A stretch of DNA of 64,000 nucleotides from Glaciecola sp. KUL10 (GTDB taxonomy: Bacteria; Pseudomonadota; Gammaproteobacteria; Enterobacterales; Alteromonadaceae). The notes beneath the pieces are model-generated. The model saw nothing but the letters and a program-made list of their open reading frames with translations. It ran no database searches and had not been told where the DNA came from. A program made the translations under genes and the position numbers. Below are positions 37,917 through 46,813 of the stretch, piece by piece. Where the stretch lies: NCBI RefSeq assembly GCF_003203515.1, contig NZ_BGNG01000004.1, positions 300,278-364,277 on the forward strand, given 5' to 3'. Each line of letters starts with the position of its first letter. The first letter of the stretch is position 1.

Positions 37917-38483
37917 ATGACCAAACGGTTAAATAGGCTGAGTGGTTATGGCATCGAGTTACGGCCAATTGAAGAGTCTGACTTAGAACAACTTCTTGAG
38001 TGGCGAAACAGGCACGATATTCGCATTATGATGAAAAACCAAGGGCTAATATCGTTTGATTCGCATGTCGCATGGTTTAAAGCGCTTGGCACAAAGTCGA
38101 CGCAACAGCATTTTGCAATTGACTACAAAAGTACCTTAATTGGCAGTGCGAATGTCAGTTTAATCGAGTCAACGAGCGACAGTACTCAAATGCAATTTGA
38201 ACCGGGGCTATACATTGGCCATGAAGGCTACAAAGGCAATATTGTAGCATTCGCGCCGAGCTTAGTTCTCAACGACTATTGCTTTGATTATCTTGGTGCT
38301 AAGAGGCTTGTGGCTACCGTTCTCCTGCAGAACAAGGCGGCCATTGCTTACAATACGAAGTTGGGTTACCAAGCGATGAGCGAACAGTGTACTGAAGGCG
38401 AAAAAGAATGGCTGATAATGGGGTTGCAGAAGCAAGAATATCAGCATGCCACAAAAATGATACGTGGCTTTTTATCGAGATAA
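37917..38483 (+). CDS. GNAT-family N-acetyltransferase
   Basis: About 188 residues from the ATG at 37917; the exact start is uncertain. In-frame alternatives are ATG 37884 and TTG 37815, and an AAGGG lies only one base before 37917. The GNAT fold begins GIELRPIEESDLEQLLEWRN. It continues with a GPGLYIG-like strand (FEPGLYIGHEGYKGN) and the C-terminal NKAAIAYNTKLGYQ, typical of RimJ- and PseH-like acyltransferases. It opens the plus-strand acyl operon, 27 bases before the acyl carrier protein. The acceptor may therefore be an amino sugar or amine made by the cluster; this is inference. Confidence 0.78.
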   Translation: MTKRLNRLSGYGIELRPIEESDLEQLLEWRNRHDIRIMMKNQGLISFDSHVAWFKALGTKSTQQHFAIDYKSTLIGSANVSLIESTSDSTQMQFEPGLYIGHEGYKGNIVAFAPSLVLNDYCFDYLGAKRLVATVLLQNKAAIAYNTKLGYQAMSEQCTEGEKEWLIMGLQKQEYQHATKMIRGFLSR

Positions 38484-38510
38484 TTATTTAATTAAAGGCA
38501 TATTAAATCA

Positions 38511-38750
38511 GTGAATAATTCTGAAAAATTACGTCAAACTTTTGCTTCGGCATTGTCGGTCGATTTAGATAAAGTAGTTGATGAACTGGCGTATAACACA
38601 ATAGATGAGTGGGATTCGACCGCTCATATGATACTGATCAGTGAGCTCGAAAATGATTTCGATGTGATGCTAGAAACCGATGAAATTATTGATTTGAGTT
38701 CGGTGGCTAAAGCAAAAGAGATATTGCAAAAGTACAATGTCACTTTCTAA
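38511..38750 (+). CDS. Acyl carrier protein, cluster-specific
   Basis: 79 residues from a GTG start. The phosphopantetheine site is Ser36 in EWDSTAHMILISELE, where Thr-Ala-His replaces the usual Leu-x-x of DSL. The following acidic helix (ENDFDVMLETDEIIDLSSV) is normal for a carrier protein. It is clearly not the fatty-acid synthase AcpP and should carry a dedicated acyl chain. The stop lies inside the next gene (14-base overlap with the SDR), so the two are translated together. Confidence 0.88.
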   Translation: MNNSEKLRQTFASALSVDLDKVVDELAYNTIDEWDSTAHMILISELENDFDVMLETDEIIDLSSVAKAKEILQKYNVTF

Positions 38751-39501
38751 ACAAAATGCAGTTCTAATTACAGGGGCAAGCGGTGGTATTGGATTTGCCA
38801 CGTTGTTGTCCTGCCTTCGTCAGGGATGGCATGTATTTGCCGCTTGTCGGTCGATACAAAAGCTACAATCCTCAATCGCGAACGTAATCAATAGCGATGA
38901 AGTATCGAGCTTGATTGATCGAAATGTCACTAAGTTGGAATACGATGTTTGTGACTATCAAAGCATAAAGAATGCGTTTCGAGAAATTCAATCTTCGGAC
39001 TACTCCTTATTCGGCTTGGTTAATTGTGCCGGTGTCATGAAAGATGCACCTTTGTTGATGCAAACTAATGAGGATATTGAGCATCAAATGAGCGTAAATG
39101 TTATCGCTAGCTTAAATCATATCCAGTTTGCAAGCCGGTTAATGGGCCGAGCCAGAAGCGGCAGTATCGTGAATATTACATCCGTGGTTGGTATTGAGGG
39201 AAGTGAGGGACAAGTAGCGTACTCCACCACCAAAGCTGCGGTCATAGGAATGACCAAATCCGTTGCCAAAGAACTCGCACCATTGGGTATTAGAGTAAAC
39301 GCAGTTGCGCCAGGTTTCATTGATACACCATTAACCGCTAGCTACGATGAGCAAAAACGAAATGATGTGCTAACCAAAATAGGCTTAGGCCGGTTTGGAC
39401 ATGTCAATGATGTGGCACATTCAATTACGAATTTATTGAAAGAAGATAGTGCTTACATCAGCGGGCAAGTTTTGAGAGTTGACGGTTTGATGAGTCTTTA
39501 A
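38737..39501 (+). CDS. SDR-family oxidoreductase (FabG-like)
   Basis: 254 residues, a classical short-chain dehydrogenase. Its cofactor motif is TGASGGIG (12-19), with NCAG (96-99) and the catalytic Ser near 149. Tyr162 and Lys166 lie in YSTTK, followed by the PGFIDTPLT segment. The protein is close to 3-oxoacyl-ACP reductases in layout and, lying directly after an acyl carrier protein, probably reduces an ACP-bound keto group. It is followed after one base by the AMP-ligase gene. Confidence 0.9.
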   Translation: MSLSKQNAVLITGASGGIGFATLLSCLRQGWHVFAACRSIQKLQSSIANVINSDEVSSLIDRNVTKLEYDVCDYQSIKNAFREIQSSDYSLFGLVNCAGVMKDAPLLMQTNEDIEHQMSVNVIASLNHIQFASRLMGRARSGSIVNITSVVGIEGSEGQVAYSTTKAAVIGMTKSVAKELAPLGIRVNAVAPGFIDTPLTASYDEQKRNDVLTKIGLGRFGHVNDVAHSITNLLKEDSAYISGQVLRVDGLMSL

Positions 39502-39502
39502 T

Positions 39503-40936
39503 ATGACAATGTTTTTTACTCAGATAAATAAGTTTGGAAAACAAAATGCCGTGTTTGATGGCAGCGAGTGGCTAAGCTATCAAGCTCTTGATGATTTAGT
39601 AAAAGAAAAAAAGACTTATTTAGTCAAGCGCTTAGGCCACGAAAAACAAGTTGTCGCGTTGACCGCTAGCAATACGCTTCTCACACTTGTGAATTATCTT
39701 GCGTTGTTGCAATTAAAGCAGACTATATTTTTTATAGAATCAAAAGCATTATTGACTGAACAAAACAATGAATCTGTTAGTTTGTGCGAGCGTTTTAAAA
39801 TCCGTTACCTTTTGAACGATGAAGCGCTAGATAGCTTGCCGAAAGCATTAGTTCATCCCAGTGAGAAACCTGTCGAGATAGACACTAATATAGCCTTATT
39901 GATGGGGACATCTGGCAGCACTGGGGCAGCAAAATATGTCATGTTGTCCTATGAAAATCTACAACACAATGCTCAGGATATTTGCGCTTACTTGCCTATA
40001 CAAGCCAGTGACAAAACAATCACCACACTGCCATTTTCTTATGCTTATGGGCTGTCGATTATCAATACCCATTTGTTAAAAGGCGCCGCGATTGTGATGA
40101 CCACCTTTTCGGTAATGCAACGCGAATTTTGGGAGATGTTATCCGTTCATCAAGTCAGCAGTTTTGGCGGTGTACCCTATACTTATGAAATGTTGTTAAG
40201 ACTGCGATTCACTCAAAAAGAACTACCTTCATTGCGTTACTTTACCCAAGCGGGAGGAAAGTTAGCACGCTCTCACTTAGACTCATTGGTGTCTTATGCT
40301 GAACAGCACAATAAGCAATTTTTTGTTATGTACGGGCAAACTGAAGCCACAGCTAGGATGAGTTTCGCCAACCTCGAAAAACTGCTAAGTAAACCTACCT
40401 CAATTGGTTGTGCAATCCCCAATACACACTTTAAGTTAATAGATGAAAAAAAGGATCTTATAAGCCATACAAATCAGGAAGGCGAGTTGGTTTTTTATGG
40501 TGAAAATGTGATGTTGGGCTATGCGCAAACGGTTAAGGATATGATAAACGTAGAGCCCTTGCCCTTTCTCGAAACAGGAGATTTAGCTATCTGTGATGAT
40601 CAAGGCGATTATTACATTAGTGGCAGGATTAAACGGATTATTAAGCTTTTTGGCGAACGTTTTAATCTTGATGATGTACAGCAAAAAGCAATTTTATTTT
40701 TTACCGACCAAAATCTTGCTTGTGTGGGTGATGATAAACACCTTTATATTCTTATTGAAAGCAATGCACCATCAAAAGAATTGATAGCGCAATGCGATCA
40801 ACAACGCAAAGCACTAGCAAAATACCTGAAGCTCAATCACCGTTCATTGAAGGTTTGTTTCATGCAAAACCTATTGAGAACTAAAAACGGTAAGCTCGAT
40901 TATTCAAGTTTGTTGAACGAAGTAATGGGGCACTAA
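39503..40936 (+). CDS. AMP-binding acyl-CoA/ACP ligase
   Basis: 477 residues of the adenylate-forming family. The phosphate loop is TSGSTGAAK (136-144), the A5 motif YGQTEATARM, the A7 motif ETGDLAICD with GRIKRIIKLFGERF. The C-terminal A10 lysine region is RTKNGKLDYSSL. It would activate a carboxylic acid as acyl-AMP and load it on CoA or on the cluster's own carrier protein. The gene begins one base after the SDR stop, and its own TAA is immediately followed by the ATG of the LuxE-like gene. Confidence 0.9.
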   Translation: MTMFFTQINKFGKQNAVFDGSEWLSYQALDDLVKEKKTYLVKRLGHEKQVVALTASNTLLTLVNYLALLQLKQTIFFIESKALLTEQNNESVSLCERFKIRYLLNDEALDSLPKALVHPSEKPVEIDTNIALLMGTSGSTGAAKYVMLSYENLQHNAQDICAYLPIQASDKTITTLPFSYAYGLSIINTHLLKGAAIVMTTFSVMQREFWEMLSVHQVSSFGGVPYTYEMLLRLRFTQKELPSLRYFTQAGGKLARSHLDSLVSYAEQHNKQFFVMYGQTEATARMSFANLEKLLSKPTSIGCAIPNTHFKLIDEKKDLISHTNQEGELVFYGENVMLGYAQTVKDMINVEPLPFLETGDLAICDDQGDYYISGRIKRIIKLFGERFNLDDVQQKAILFFTDQNLACVGDDKHLYILIESNAPSKELIAQCDQQRKALAKYLKLNHRSLKVCFMQNLLRTKNGKLDYSSLLNEVMGH

Positions 40937-42073
40937 ATGCTTGAAAAAACGCTAACTTCTGCAGATTTACCAGTAGATAACCCAATGCAGGCATATCAGG
41001 CACAATTTGAAAACATCATGGCGGCGTCAGCGTTTTCGCTTGGTAAAGCTGAAAAGGCCAAGAAACTAAATAATTTATTAAACACGCTATATAAACATCA
41101 TTTTGAGTCAAGTGATGCGTTTAGAAAAATTGCATATTCACTAGGGTTTAAGGCCGACAGGCATTGCACTAACTTAGATGAGCACATTTACGTTGCAGTG
41201 CGTCTTTTTAAGCTCTTTGAGCTTAGTAGTATCCAAAAAGAAGATACTTTTAAGGTGCTTAGTTCTTCAGGGACAACATCGCAAACACCCGCGCGTATTA
41301 TTTTAGATAAACAAACCAGCGCTAGACAATCCAAGGTTCTGGTTAACATTATGCAAAGTGTCATCGGTAAGCAGCGCTTGCCAATGCTTGTTATTGATTC
41401 TGAAGCCGTGGCTCGAGGCAAAGGTGGATTTAGTGCCAGAACAGCAGGTATCCAAGGCTTGTCGTTTTTTGGCCGGAAACACGTGTACGCATTGAATGAT
41501 GATATGTCGCCAAATTGGCAGCGGATTAGTGAGTTTTTTGAGGTTAATCAGGGCACGCCTGTCTTGCTCTTTGGCTTTACCTTTATGATTTGGCAGTATC
41601 TCGTTTGCGAGGCGAAATCAGCCGCCTATCAATTCCAATCTAAGGATGCAGTGATTATTCACAGCGGTGGTTGGAAAAAACTAGAATCACAAAAAGTCGA
41701 TAACCTCAGTTTCAAAAAAGCGTGTGATGAAGTCATCAAAGGCAGCAAAGTGCACAACTTTTATGGAATGGCAGAGCAAGTTGGTAGTGTATTTATTGAA
41801 TGTGAATACGGGCACTTACATGCACCGAACATGGCCGATATTATCGTTCGTAACCCTGATGATCTCAGTGTTTGTAAACATGGTGAAAAGGGTTTGATTC
41901 AAGTGATTTCTACGTTGCCCACTAGTTATCCAGGATATTCAATCTTAACAGAAGATTTAGGACGAATTCACGGTGAAGACGACTGCTTGTGTGGTCGTAA
42001 GGGAAAGTATTTTGAAGTCTTAGGAAGGCTGCCCAAAGCCGAAGTACGCGGTTGCAGTGACACGCATGCATAA
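40937..42073 (+). CDS. LuxE-like acyl-protein synthetase
   Basis: 378 residues resembling the acyl-protein synthetase subunit of fatty-acid reductase: FKVLSSSGTTSQTPARIILD gives the nucleotide loop, INGxHNFYG-like residues appear as GSKVHNFYGMAEQVGSVF, and the LTEDLGRI segment corresponds to the adenylate hinge. In lux operons LuxE activates fatty acids and hands the acyl group to LuxC for reduction. Here it stands next to a luxC-like gene but with no luxA, luxB or luxD. The symbol luxE is not assigned because the physiological substrate is probably different. Confidence 0.88.
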   Translation: MLEKTLTSADLPVDNPMQAYQAQFENIMAASAFSLGKAEKAKKLNNLLNTLYKHHFESSDAFRKIAYSLGFKADRHCTNLDEHIYVAVRLFKLFELSSIQKEDTFKVLSSSGTTSQTPARIILDKQTSARQSKVLVNIMQSVIGKQRLPMLVIDSEAVARGKGGFSARTAGIQGLSFFGRKHVYALNDDMSPNWQRISEFFEVNQGTPVLLFGFTFMIWQYLVCEAKSAAYQFQSKDAVIIHSGGWKKLESQKVDNLSFKKACDEVIKGSKVHNFYGMAEQVGSVFIECEYGHLHAPNMADIIVRNPDDLSVCKHGEKGLIQVISTLPTSYPGYSILTEDLGRIHGEDDCLCGRKGKYFEVLGRLPKAEVRGCSDTHA

Positions 42074-43328
42074 ACTCACCTTCTTGACACCATTTAATGC
42101 AAACCTTCCCGACGTGAACGAAGCGCTTAGTCTATTTGCAAAACAGTCACCGATGGCAAGTTTTGAGCCTGTAGTATTGGACTTTATCAAATTGTTTTCA
42201 AACACGCTGCTTAAAGAAAACCAATACAAACAGTATCCAGAACTTGTTGCACTTGGTTTTTGGTTGAGAACAAGCAACCTTAAAACCAAGTTGAAAGAAG
42301 TGGGTTGTGATCATTTAATTAGTAACGAAGACCCAAATAAGTACGACGCGCTTGGCTGTGTTGTTCACTTCACGCCCGCAAATGTAGACACTATGTTCAT
42401 ATACAGTTGGGTGGCTTCTTTGTTATTAGGCAATATCAACATTATAAGAGTGTCAAGTCAGGACTCTCAAAGTAAGATAATGTTACTGCAGTTATTAACA
42501 ACGCTTTTCGAACTTCCTACATTCGAACCCATCAGACAACGAAATGTCTTTGTTACTTATGACAAGACGTCTAATTTTACTAATGAATTAAGTGCGTTGG
42601 CTGACGCTCGTTTGATTTGGGGCGGAGATGAGAGTGTTCGGCTCATCAAGCAGTCACCCTGCAAGTTTAACTGTAGAGATCTTTCATTTGCAGATAAATA
42701 TTCCTTGAGTATCGTTAACCTAGATGCAATTACATCAACTAATAATAGCTATGCCTCTTTGCTTTGGAGAGATACGCAAGCCTATTATCAACAGGCTTGC
42801 TCTTCTCCTCGAATCTTACTTTTTATTGGTGAGCATTGTCCAAGCAATCTTAACTCAGTTAAGCAGGTTTTCGACAAGATCAATCAACTTGCTAAAGACG
42901 ATGCCGAAAACTGGAAGGACGATACGCGAGTCAATGAGCATTTAGTGACAATACAGTCGCTTTCGATTCAATCATCGATTGGAGAACACGCAGTTATTCA
43001 AATTGACCAAATTAGCGCTGCAATAGTCGAGCCCATTACTCAAGACACGATGTCGGAACACAAAGGAAATGGTTTGTACTATGTGTCTTTCGCAGAAAGT
43101 GTAGAACAAGCGCTCGATAGGTTGGTGTTGTCGGGTGATCAGATACAACAAAGTATTGCCTCAAAGGTTCAAACTATATCCGTTTTTGGTTTTACCCTAG
43201 ATGATATCAATGATGCCGCAAGTGTTAAGCTTGGCCACGCTGCGTTTCGTGTGCAAGATCAAGGGCAAGCGCTAGATTTTAGTTTTAAGTGGGATGGGTA
43301 TAACCTTTTTGAAAGTTTGAGTAGCTAG
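42057..43328 (+). CDS. LuxC-like acyl-CoA/acyl-protein reductase
   Basis: 423 residues from GTG 42057 (an ATG three codons later, at 42066, is equally possible). The start overlaps the LuxE-like gene by 17 or 8 bases. The family reduces an acyl thioester to an aldehyde with NADPH. The catalytic Cys is Cys248 in YYQQACSSPRILLF, and a cofactor-type stretch SLLLGNINIIRVSSQ lies near 120-135. It is the last gene of the acyl operon, and a strong terminator follows at 43390. With the ligase, carrier protein and SDR it would convert an acid to an aldehyde. Confidence 0.9.
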   Translation: MTRMHKLTFLTPFNANLPDVNEALSLFAKQSPMASFEPVVLDFIKLFSNTLLKENQYKQYPELVALGFWLRTSNLKTKLKEVGCDHLISNEDPNKYDALGCVVHFTPANVDTMFIYSWVASLLLGNINIIRVSSQDSQSKIMLLQLLTTLFELPTFEPIRQRNVFVTYDKTSNFTNELSALADARLIWGGDESVRLIKQSPCKFNCRDLSFADKYSLSIVNLDAITSTNNSYASLLWRDTQAYYQQACSSPRILLFIGEHCPSNLNSVKQVFDKINQLAKDDAENWKDDTRVNEHLVTIQSLSIQSSIGEHAVIQIDQISAAIVEPITQDTMSEHKGNGLYYVSFAESVEQALDRLVLSGDQIQQSIASKVQTISVFGFTLDDINDAASVKLGHAAFRVQDQGQALDFSFKWDGYNLFESLSS

Positions 43329-43389
43329 TGAGTAAACGGGTTGATATCACTCGATATTTCAATTAATCAAAGCAACATAGAACATACAA

Positions 43390-43420
43390 AAAAGCCCTAG
43401 TAAATTGAACTAGGGCTTTT
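43390..43420. terminator. Bidirectional terminator between LuxC-like and OmpA-like genes
   Basis: AAAAGCCCTAGT (43390-43401) pairs perfectly with ACTAGGGCTTTT (43409-43420) around AAATTGA, with T-rich flanks on both strands. It lies between convergent stops at 43328 and 43445. Confidence 0.9.
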
Positions 43421-43444
43421 ATTATAAGCGTAGAAAAGAGCTTC

Positions 43445-44740
43445 TTATTTAGTTGCTGTTTCCTTAACCATAGCACTGACTTTCACTTCAATTCTGCGGT
43501 TAATTCGATGTGCTTCTGCTGTGTTAGTGGTATCTTTTAGTTGAGATTCACCGAAGCCAACTGCTTCCAAGCGAGAGCTATCAATACCGTATGCTTCAAT
43601 CAACAGTTTACGGACTGATTGTGCACGCTTTTCTGATAAGAACTGGTTGTAATCGGCTGAACCAACAGATGATGTATGCCCTTCGATAACCGCGGTAGTG
43701 TTGCCATAGCGCTTCATAAAGTCTGCAAATTTAACAATGTTTGCAGCATCTGGGTTGCTAACGACACTACTGTTATTCGGGAACAGAACGTTAAGTCCGA
43801 TACTGACTTCTTTTTCAACTAATATGCTACAACCTTCAGCATCCACTTTATCAGTTGCTGGCGTACCTAGGCATTTATCTACACTGTCTAGTAAACCATC
43901 ATTATCGATGTCTAAATTAGCAGCACAACCTTTAGCGTTAACTGTTGTACCCGCTGGTGTATTTGGACATGAATCAACATCATCAAATACGCCGTCTGCA
44001 TCACTATCTTTAACGGCACAGCCATTCTCTTTGACTTTAGCGTTAGCAGGTGTCAGTGGGCACTGGTCTTGGCTATTCAATACGCCATCACCGTCAAGAT
44101 CAATATTACAGCCTGTCGCGTCTACCTCTATACCCGCTGGTGTAGTTGGGCAACGGTCAATGGCATCATAAACACCATCATTATCTGAATCTGGCTGTTC
44201 AGCAGGTGCTGAAGTTGAACCAAATACATAAGCAACACCCAATTTGGCGCTAGTTTCATTGTGGCTTTGACCAAAGTCATAATATCTGGCGACTTCTGTA
44301 ATAACGCGAATATTGTCGCTGACTTCCCAGTGCTTACCGATGCCATATGAGGCCATGCGATAGCTTTCCATAATTGATTGGTTTCGTGCACCACCAAATA
44401 GGTATGCAAGATCATCGTCAAGGAAGTACATTACATCCGCGCCGACCATCGTGCCATCGTCGCCATTGCCCGGACGAAAATCACCAGTCATGTCGAGGAA
44501 AATACGAGATAACTCAAAACGCACTGCCCATTTAGGGTCAAAGCGAAAGCCAGCTTCTGCTCCAAAAGTATGACCATCATCTAAATAGTTAAATGGGAAT
44601 GGGTTTGGTTTGTGCTGATCCGGACTGTAATGTTGAACAAATCCGCCTACCCAAGACTCATATTCTGGCTCTGTTTGAGCCATTGCTGCTGATGTGAGCA
44701 TAGTAAGCGCGATTGCTGAAGCGAGCAATTTGCGTTTCAT
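43445..44740 (-). CDS. OmpA-family protein with TSP3 calcium-binding repeats
   Basis: 431 residues. A signal peptide (ending SAAMAQ) leads to an eight-stranded N-terminal barrel of about 190 residues. At least four thrombospondin type-3 repeats (DSDNDGVYDAIDRCPTTPAG and variants) then precede a C-terminal OmpA peptidoglycan-binding domain (VIEGHTSSVGSADYNQFLSE, RLEAVGFGE). It anchors the outer membrane to the cell wall and the linker probably binds calcium. It is monocistronic, with AAGGAAG before the ATG. Confidence 0.93.
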   Translation of the reverse strand: MKRKLLASAIALTMLTSAAMAQTEPEYESWVGGFVQHYSPDQHKPNPFPFNYLDDGHTFGAEAGFRFDPKWAVRFELSRIFLDMTGDFRPGNGDDGTMVGADVMYFLDDDLAYLFGGARNQSIMESYRMASYGIGKHWEVSDNIRVITEVARYYDFGQSHNETSAKLGVAYVFGSTSAPAEQPDSDNDGVYDAIDRCPTTPAGIEVDATGCNIDLDGDGVLNSQDQCPLTPANAKVKENGCAVKDSDADGVFDDVDSCPNTPAGTTVNAKGCAANLDIDNDGLLDSVDKCLGTPATDKVDAEGCSILVEKEVSIGLNVLFPNNSSVVSNPDAANIVKFADFMKRYGNTTAVIEGHTSSVGSADYNQFLSEKRAQSVRKLLIEAYGIDSSRLEAVGFGESQLKDTTNTAEAHRINRRIEVKVSAMVKETATK

Positions 44741-44810
44741 GGTTTCTTCCTTTTAATTTATATTATTTTAAATATTTGAATTTATTATATTTTAGAGTTT
44801 CTATTTGACT

Positions 44811-45275
44811 CTATTTATCAAAGCATATTTCCACATACGCGTTTCCCTGCGCACTAGTAAATGTCAAAATGATTTTGGGTCCGTCGACTTTGTGTTGAAT
44901 CGTATGGTTTTCGCCAGAAACAATCACGGGAACCGCCATTTCAAATTCGTACCCTTGTTCAGCAAGGTTGCTCTTTGCACCCCCACAAATCATATTTGTC
45001 ATTTCACCAACCATATCTCTGACTTGTTCGTCAATGGCTTCGGCCTCGTCACCTAACATGTTTTTCATGATGTTAAATGCTAAATTTTTGTCAAAAGTAA
45101 TCGCCATAGATCCCTTGACTTGAGGCCCTACCATGCCAATTACGCCACTGACATCGCCCATTGCTGTTTCATCGTCTTTTTTACGTGGTTTTTGTGAGAC
45201 CAAATCAATCATCGCCATAGTCGATAACACATTTTTAAGTGAAACAATAAAGGGGTTTACAAATTCTACATTCAT
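44811..45275 (-). CDS. cheX: CheX-like chemotaxis phosphatase
   Basis: 154 residues with the CheX/CheC active helix VGEMTNMICGGAKSNL, carrying the E-x-x-N pair that attacks phospho-CheY. A preceding MKNMLGDEAEAIDEQVRDMV segment and the C-terminal DGPKIILTF strand complete the domain. The family dephosphorylates receiver domains. It is not in a chemotaxis operon; it follows zur after only 15 bases, so it is probably co-transcribed with it from the minus strand. The receiver partner is unknown. Confidence 0.87.
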   Translation of the reverse strand: MNVEFVNPFIVSLKNVLSTMAMIDLVSQKPRKKDDETAMGDVSGVIGMVGPQVKGSMAITFDKNLAFNIMKNMLGDEAEAIDEQVRDMVGEMTNMICGGAKSNLAEQGYEFEMAVPVIVSGENHTIQHKVDGPKIILTFTSAQGNAYVEICFDK

Positions 45276-45290
45276 GTTGGGTACTTTCTT

Positions 45291-45734
45291 TTATTGGCAA
45301 CGATGGCAGATGCCATGAGCCTCAATAGTCTGACGGATGACCTGAAACTTATTTTGATGCGCTTTAGCCTCTAGTGTTTCTTTTATGCCGTCCGATTGGA
45401 TTTCTTGCACATCACCACACGTATCACAAATTAGAAACTGAACGGGATGGCTGCAACCGAAATGATGACAGGCCTTAAATGCATTCGTTGATTCGACCTT
45501 ATGAACTAAACCAAGGTCAAGGAAAAAATCTAGGGCGCGATAAACCGTAGGAGGTTTAGCGTTATCTTCAGTTTCGCGAAGCTTATCTAACAATTCATAA
45601 GCTCCCATCGCGCTTTCTTGATGTAATAGGATTTCATAAACACGTGAGCGCAATGGCGTCATTCTTGCGCCTTTGCTTTCACAATAAGCATAAGCCTTTG
45701 ACAATACACCTTGATTTTCTTTCGAAAGTAACAC
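45291..45734 (-). CDS. zur: Fur-family zinc-uptake regulator Zur
   Basis: 147 residues with the Fur winged helix (GARMTPLRSRVYEILL, PPTVYRALDFFLDLGLVHKV). The metal sites include HHFGCSHPVQ and two structural zinc pairs, CDTC and the C-terminal CHRC. The pattern and the spacing of the CxxC motifs match Zur rather than Fur. It should repress zinc-uptake genes when zinc is plentiful. No zinc transporter is adjacent; the next gene downstream on the same strand is cheX-like. Confidence 0.88.
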   Translation of the reverse strand: MLLSKENQGVLSKAYAYCESKGARMTPLRSRVYEILLHQESAMGAYELLDKLRETEDNAKPPTVYRALDFFLDLGLVHKVESTNAFKACHHFGCSHPVQFLICDTCGDVQEIQSDGIKETLEAKAHQNKFQVIRQTIEAHGICHRCQ

Positions 45735-45923
45735 TCATCTTTCCTATGGTATGACGTACACTTTTTAAGTATATCATTGAAATGAGGTGCATCAAGCTAA
45801 TAAGCGCGGTAATCGCGTTTATCATTTAACCGATAGTGCGCTATTTTTAGATATTTAAGTCCGCAATTTCAGTATCTATGAGTTATATTTGAATGTTACC
45901 AAACAAGTAGGAGCATGTATTGA

Positions 45924-46718
45924 ATGAATAAAACGCGTTATTTCTTTGTGTTTAACCAAAATAAACTGTTATTGCCCAGTGATGCTGATTTGAGTAAGGG
46001 GCTTGATTTGTTGATAGATTTTGAGCACCTAGCCGTCAGCGAGTATCAAGATCAAGCGGTTACATTTAAACAAGAAGAACACGCGCATTTTTCATTAATA
46101 GACACACAACAAGAAGCGATAGAGCACCCAGAGTTACGCCAAGTAAGTCTTCGAGAAATGCTTGTTGAAATGCCTTCAGAAGCATTTTATCAAGTGGCTC
46201 AAGCATGGCAATTTGCGTTATTCATGCGTACGCATCAATTTTGTGGGCGTTGTGGGGCAAGAATGGACAAAGTGACCTGGGAAATGGCGATGCATTGTCA
46301 TACTTGTCATCATCGCTGCTATCCGCGTGTCTCGCCTTGTATTATCGTAGCGATTAGACACAGAAATTCTATATTATTGGCGCAGGGGGCCAGACAAAAA
46401 GAAGTAGGCTACTTTTCGACCCTTGCTGGTTTTGTTGAAAGCAGTGAAACACTTGAGCAAGCCGTACATCGAGAGGTGTTCGAGGAAGTTGGCGTGCGGG
46501 TTAAAAACCTAGAGTATTTTGATAGCCAACCTTGGCCTTTCCCGCATTCTTTGATGTGTGGATTTTTAGCTGAGTACGATGCTGGCGACATAAAAGTGGA
46601 TGGTAAAGAGATTCTGCAAGCTGACTTTTTTGATATTGACGAATTACCCACGGTGCCGCCTTCTTTCTCAATCGCCGGACGCCTTATTGACGAAACTCGA
46701 AAAAGAATTAAACAGTGA
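45924..46718 (+). CDS. nudC: NAD(+) diphosphatase / mRNA decapping enzyme NudC
   Basis: 264 residues. A zinc ribbon (CGRCG ... CHTCHHRCYPRVSP) precedes the Nudix box GFVESSETLEQAVHREVFEE. The NudC-specific signature SQPWPFPHSLM follows it. The enzyme splits NAD(H) to NMN and AMP and removes NAD caps from RNA. It is directly upstream of hemE on the plus strand with about 95 bases between, which may or may not be one transcript. Confidence 0.94.
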   Translation: MNKTRYFFVFNQNKLLLPSDADLSKGLDLLIDFEHLAVSEYQDQAVTFKQEEHAHFSLIDTQQEAIEHPELRQVSLREMLVEMPSEAFYQVAQAWQFALFMRTHQFCGRCGARMDKVTWEMAMHCHTCHHRCYPRVSPCIIVAIRHRNSILLAQGARQKEVGYFSTLAGFVESSETLEQAVHREVFEEVGVRVKNLEYFDSQPWPFPHSLMCGFLAEYDAGDIKVDGKEILQADFFDIDELPTVPPSFSIAGRLIDETRKRIKQ

Positions 46719-46813
46719 ATCTGCCTTAATGGACAAAAATAGCGTATCCTATGCGCGTTTTTTGGGTCGCGTCTGCGGCCTAACCCTAAATACTTTTTAA
46801 ACATAGAGTAATC

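Noticed and set aside
40937..43328. Bioluminescence operon
   Set aside because: LuxE- and LuxC-like genes are present but luxA, luxB and luxD are absent and the gene order differs, so light production is not supported.
43737..44421. Frames on both strands inside the OmpA/TSP3 gene
   Set aside because: They arise from the repetitive Asp-rich codons of the TSP3 repeats.
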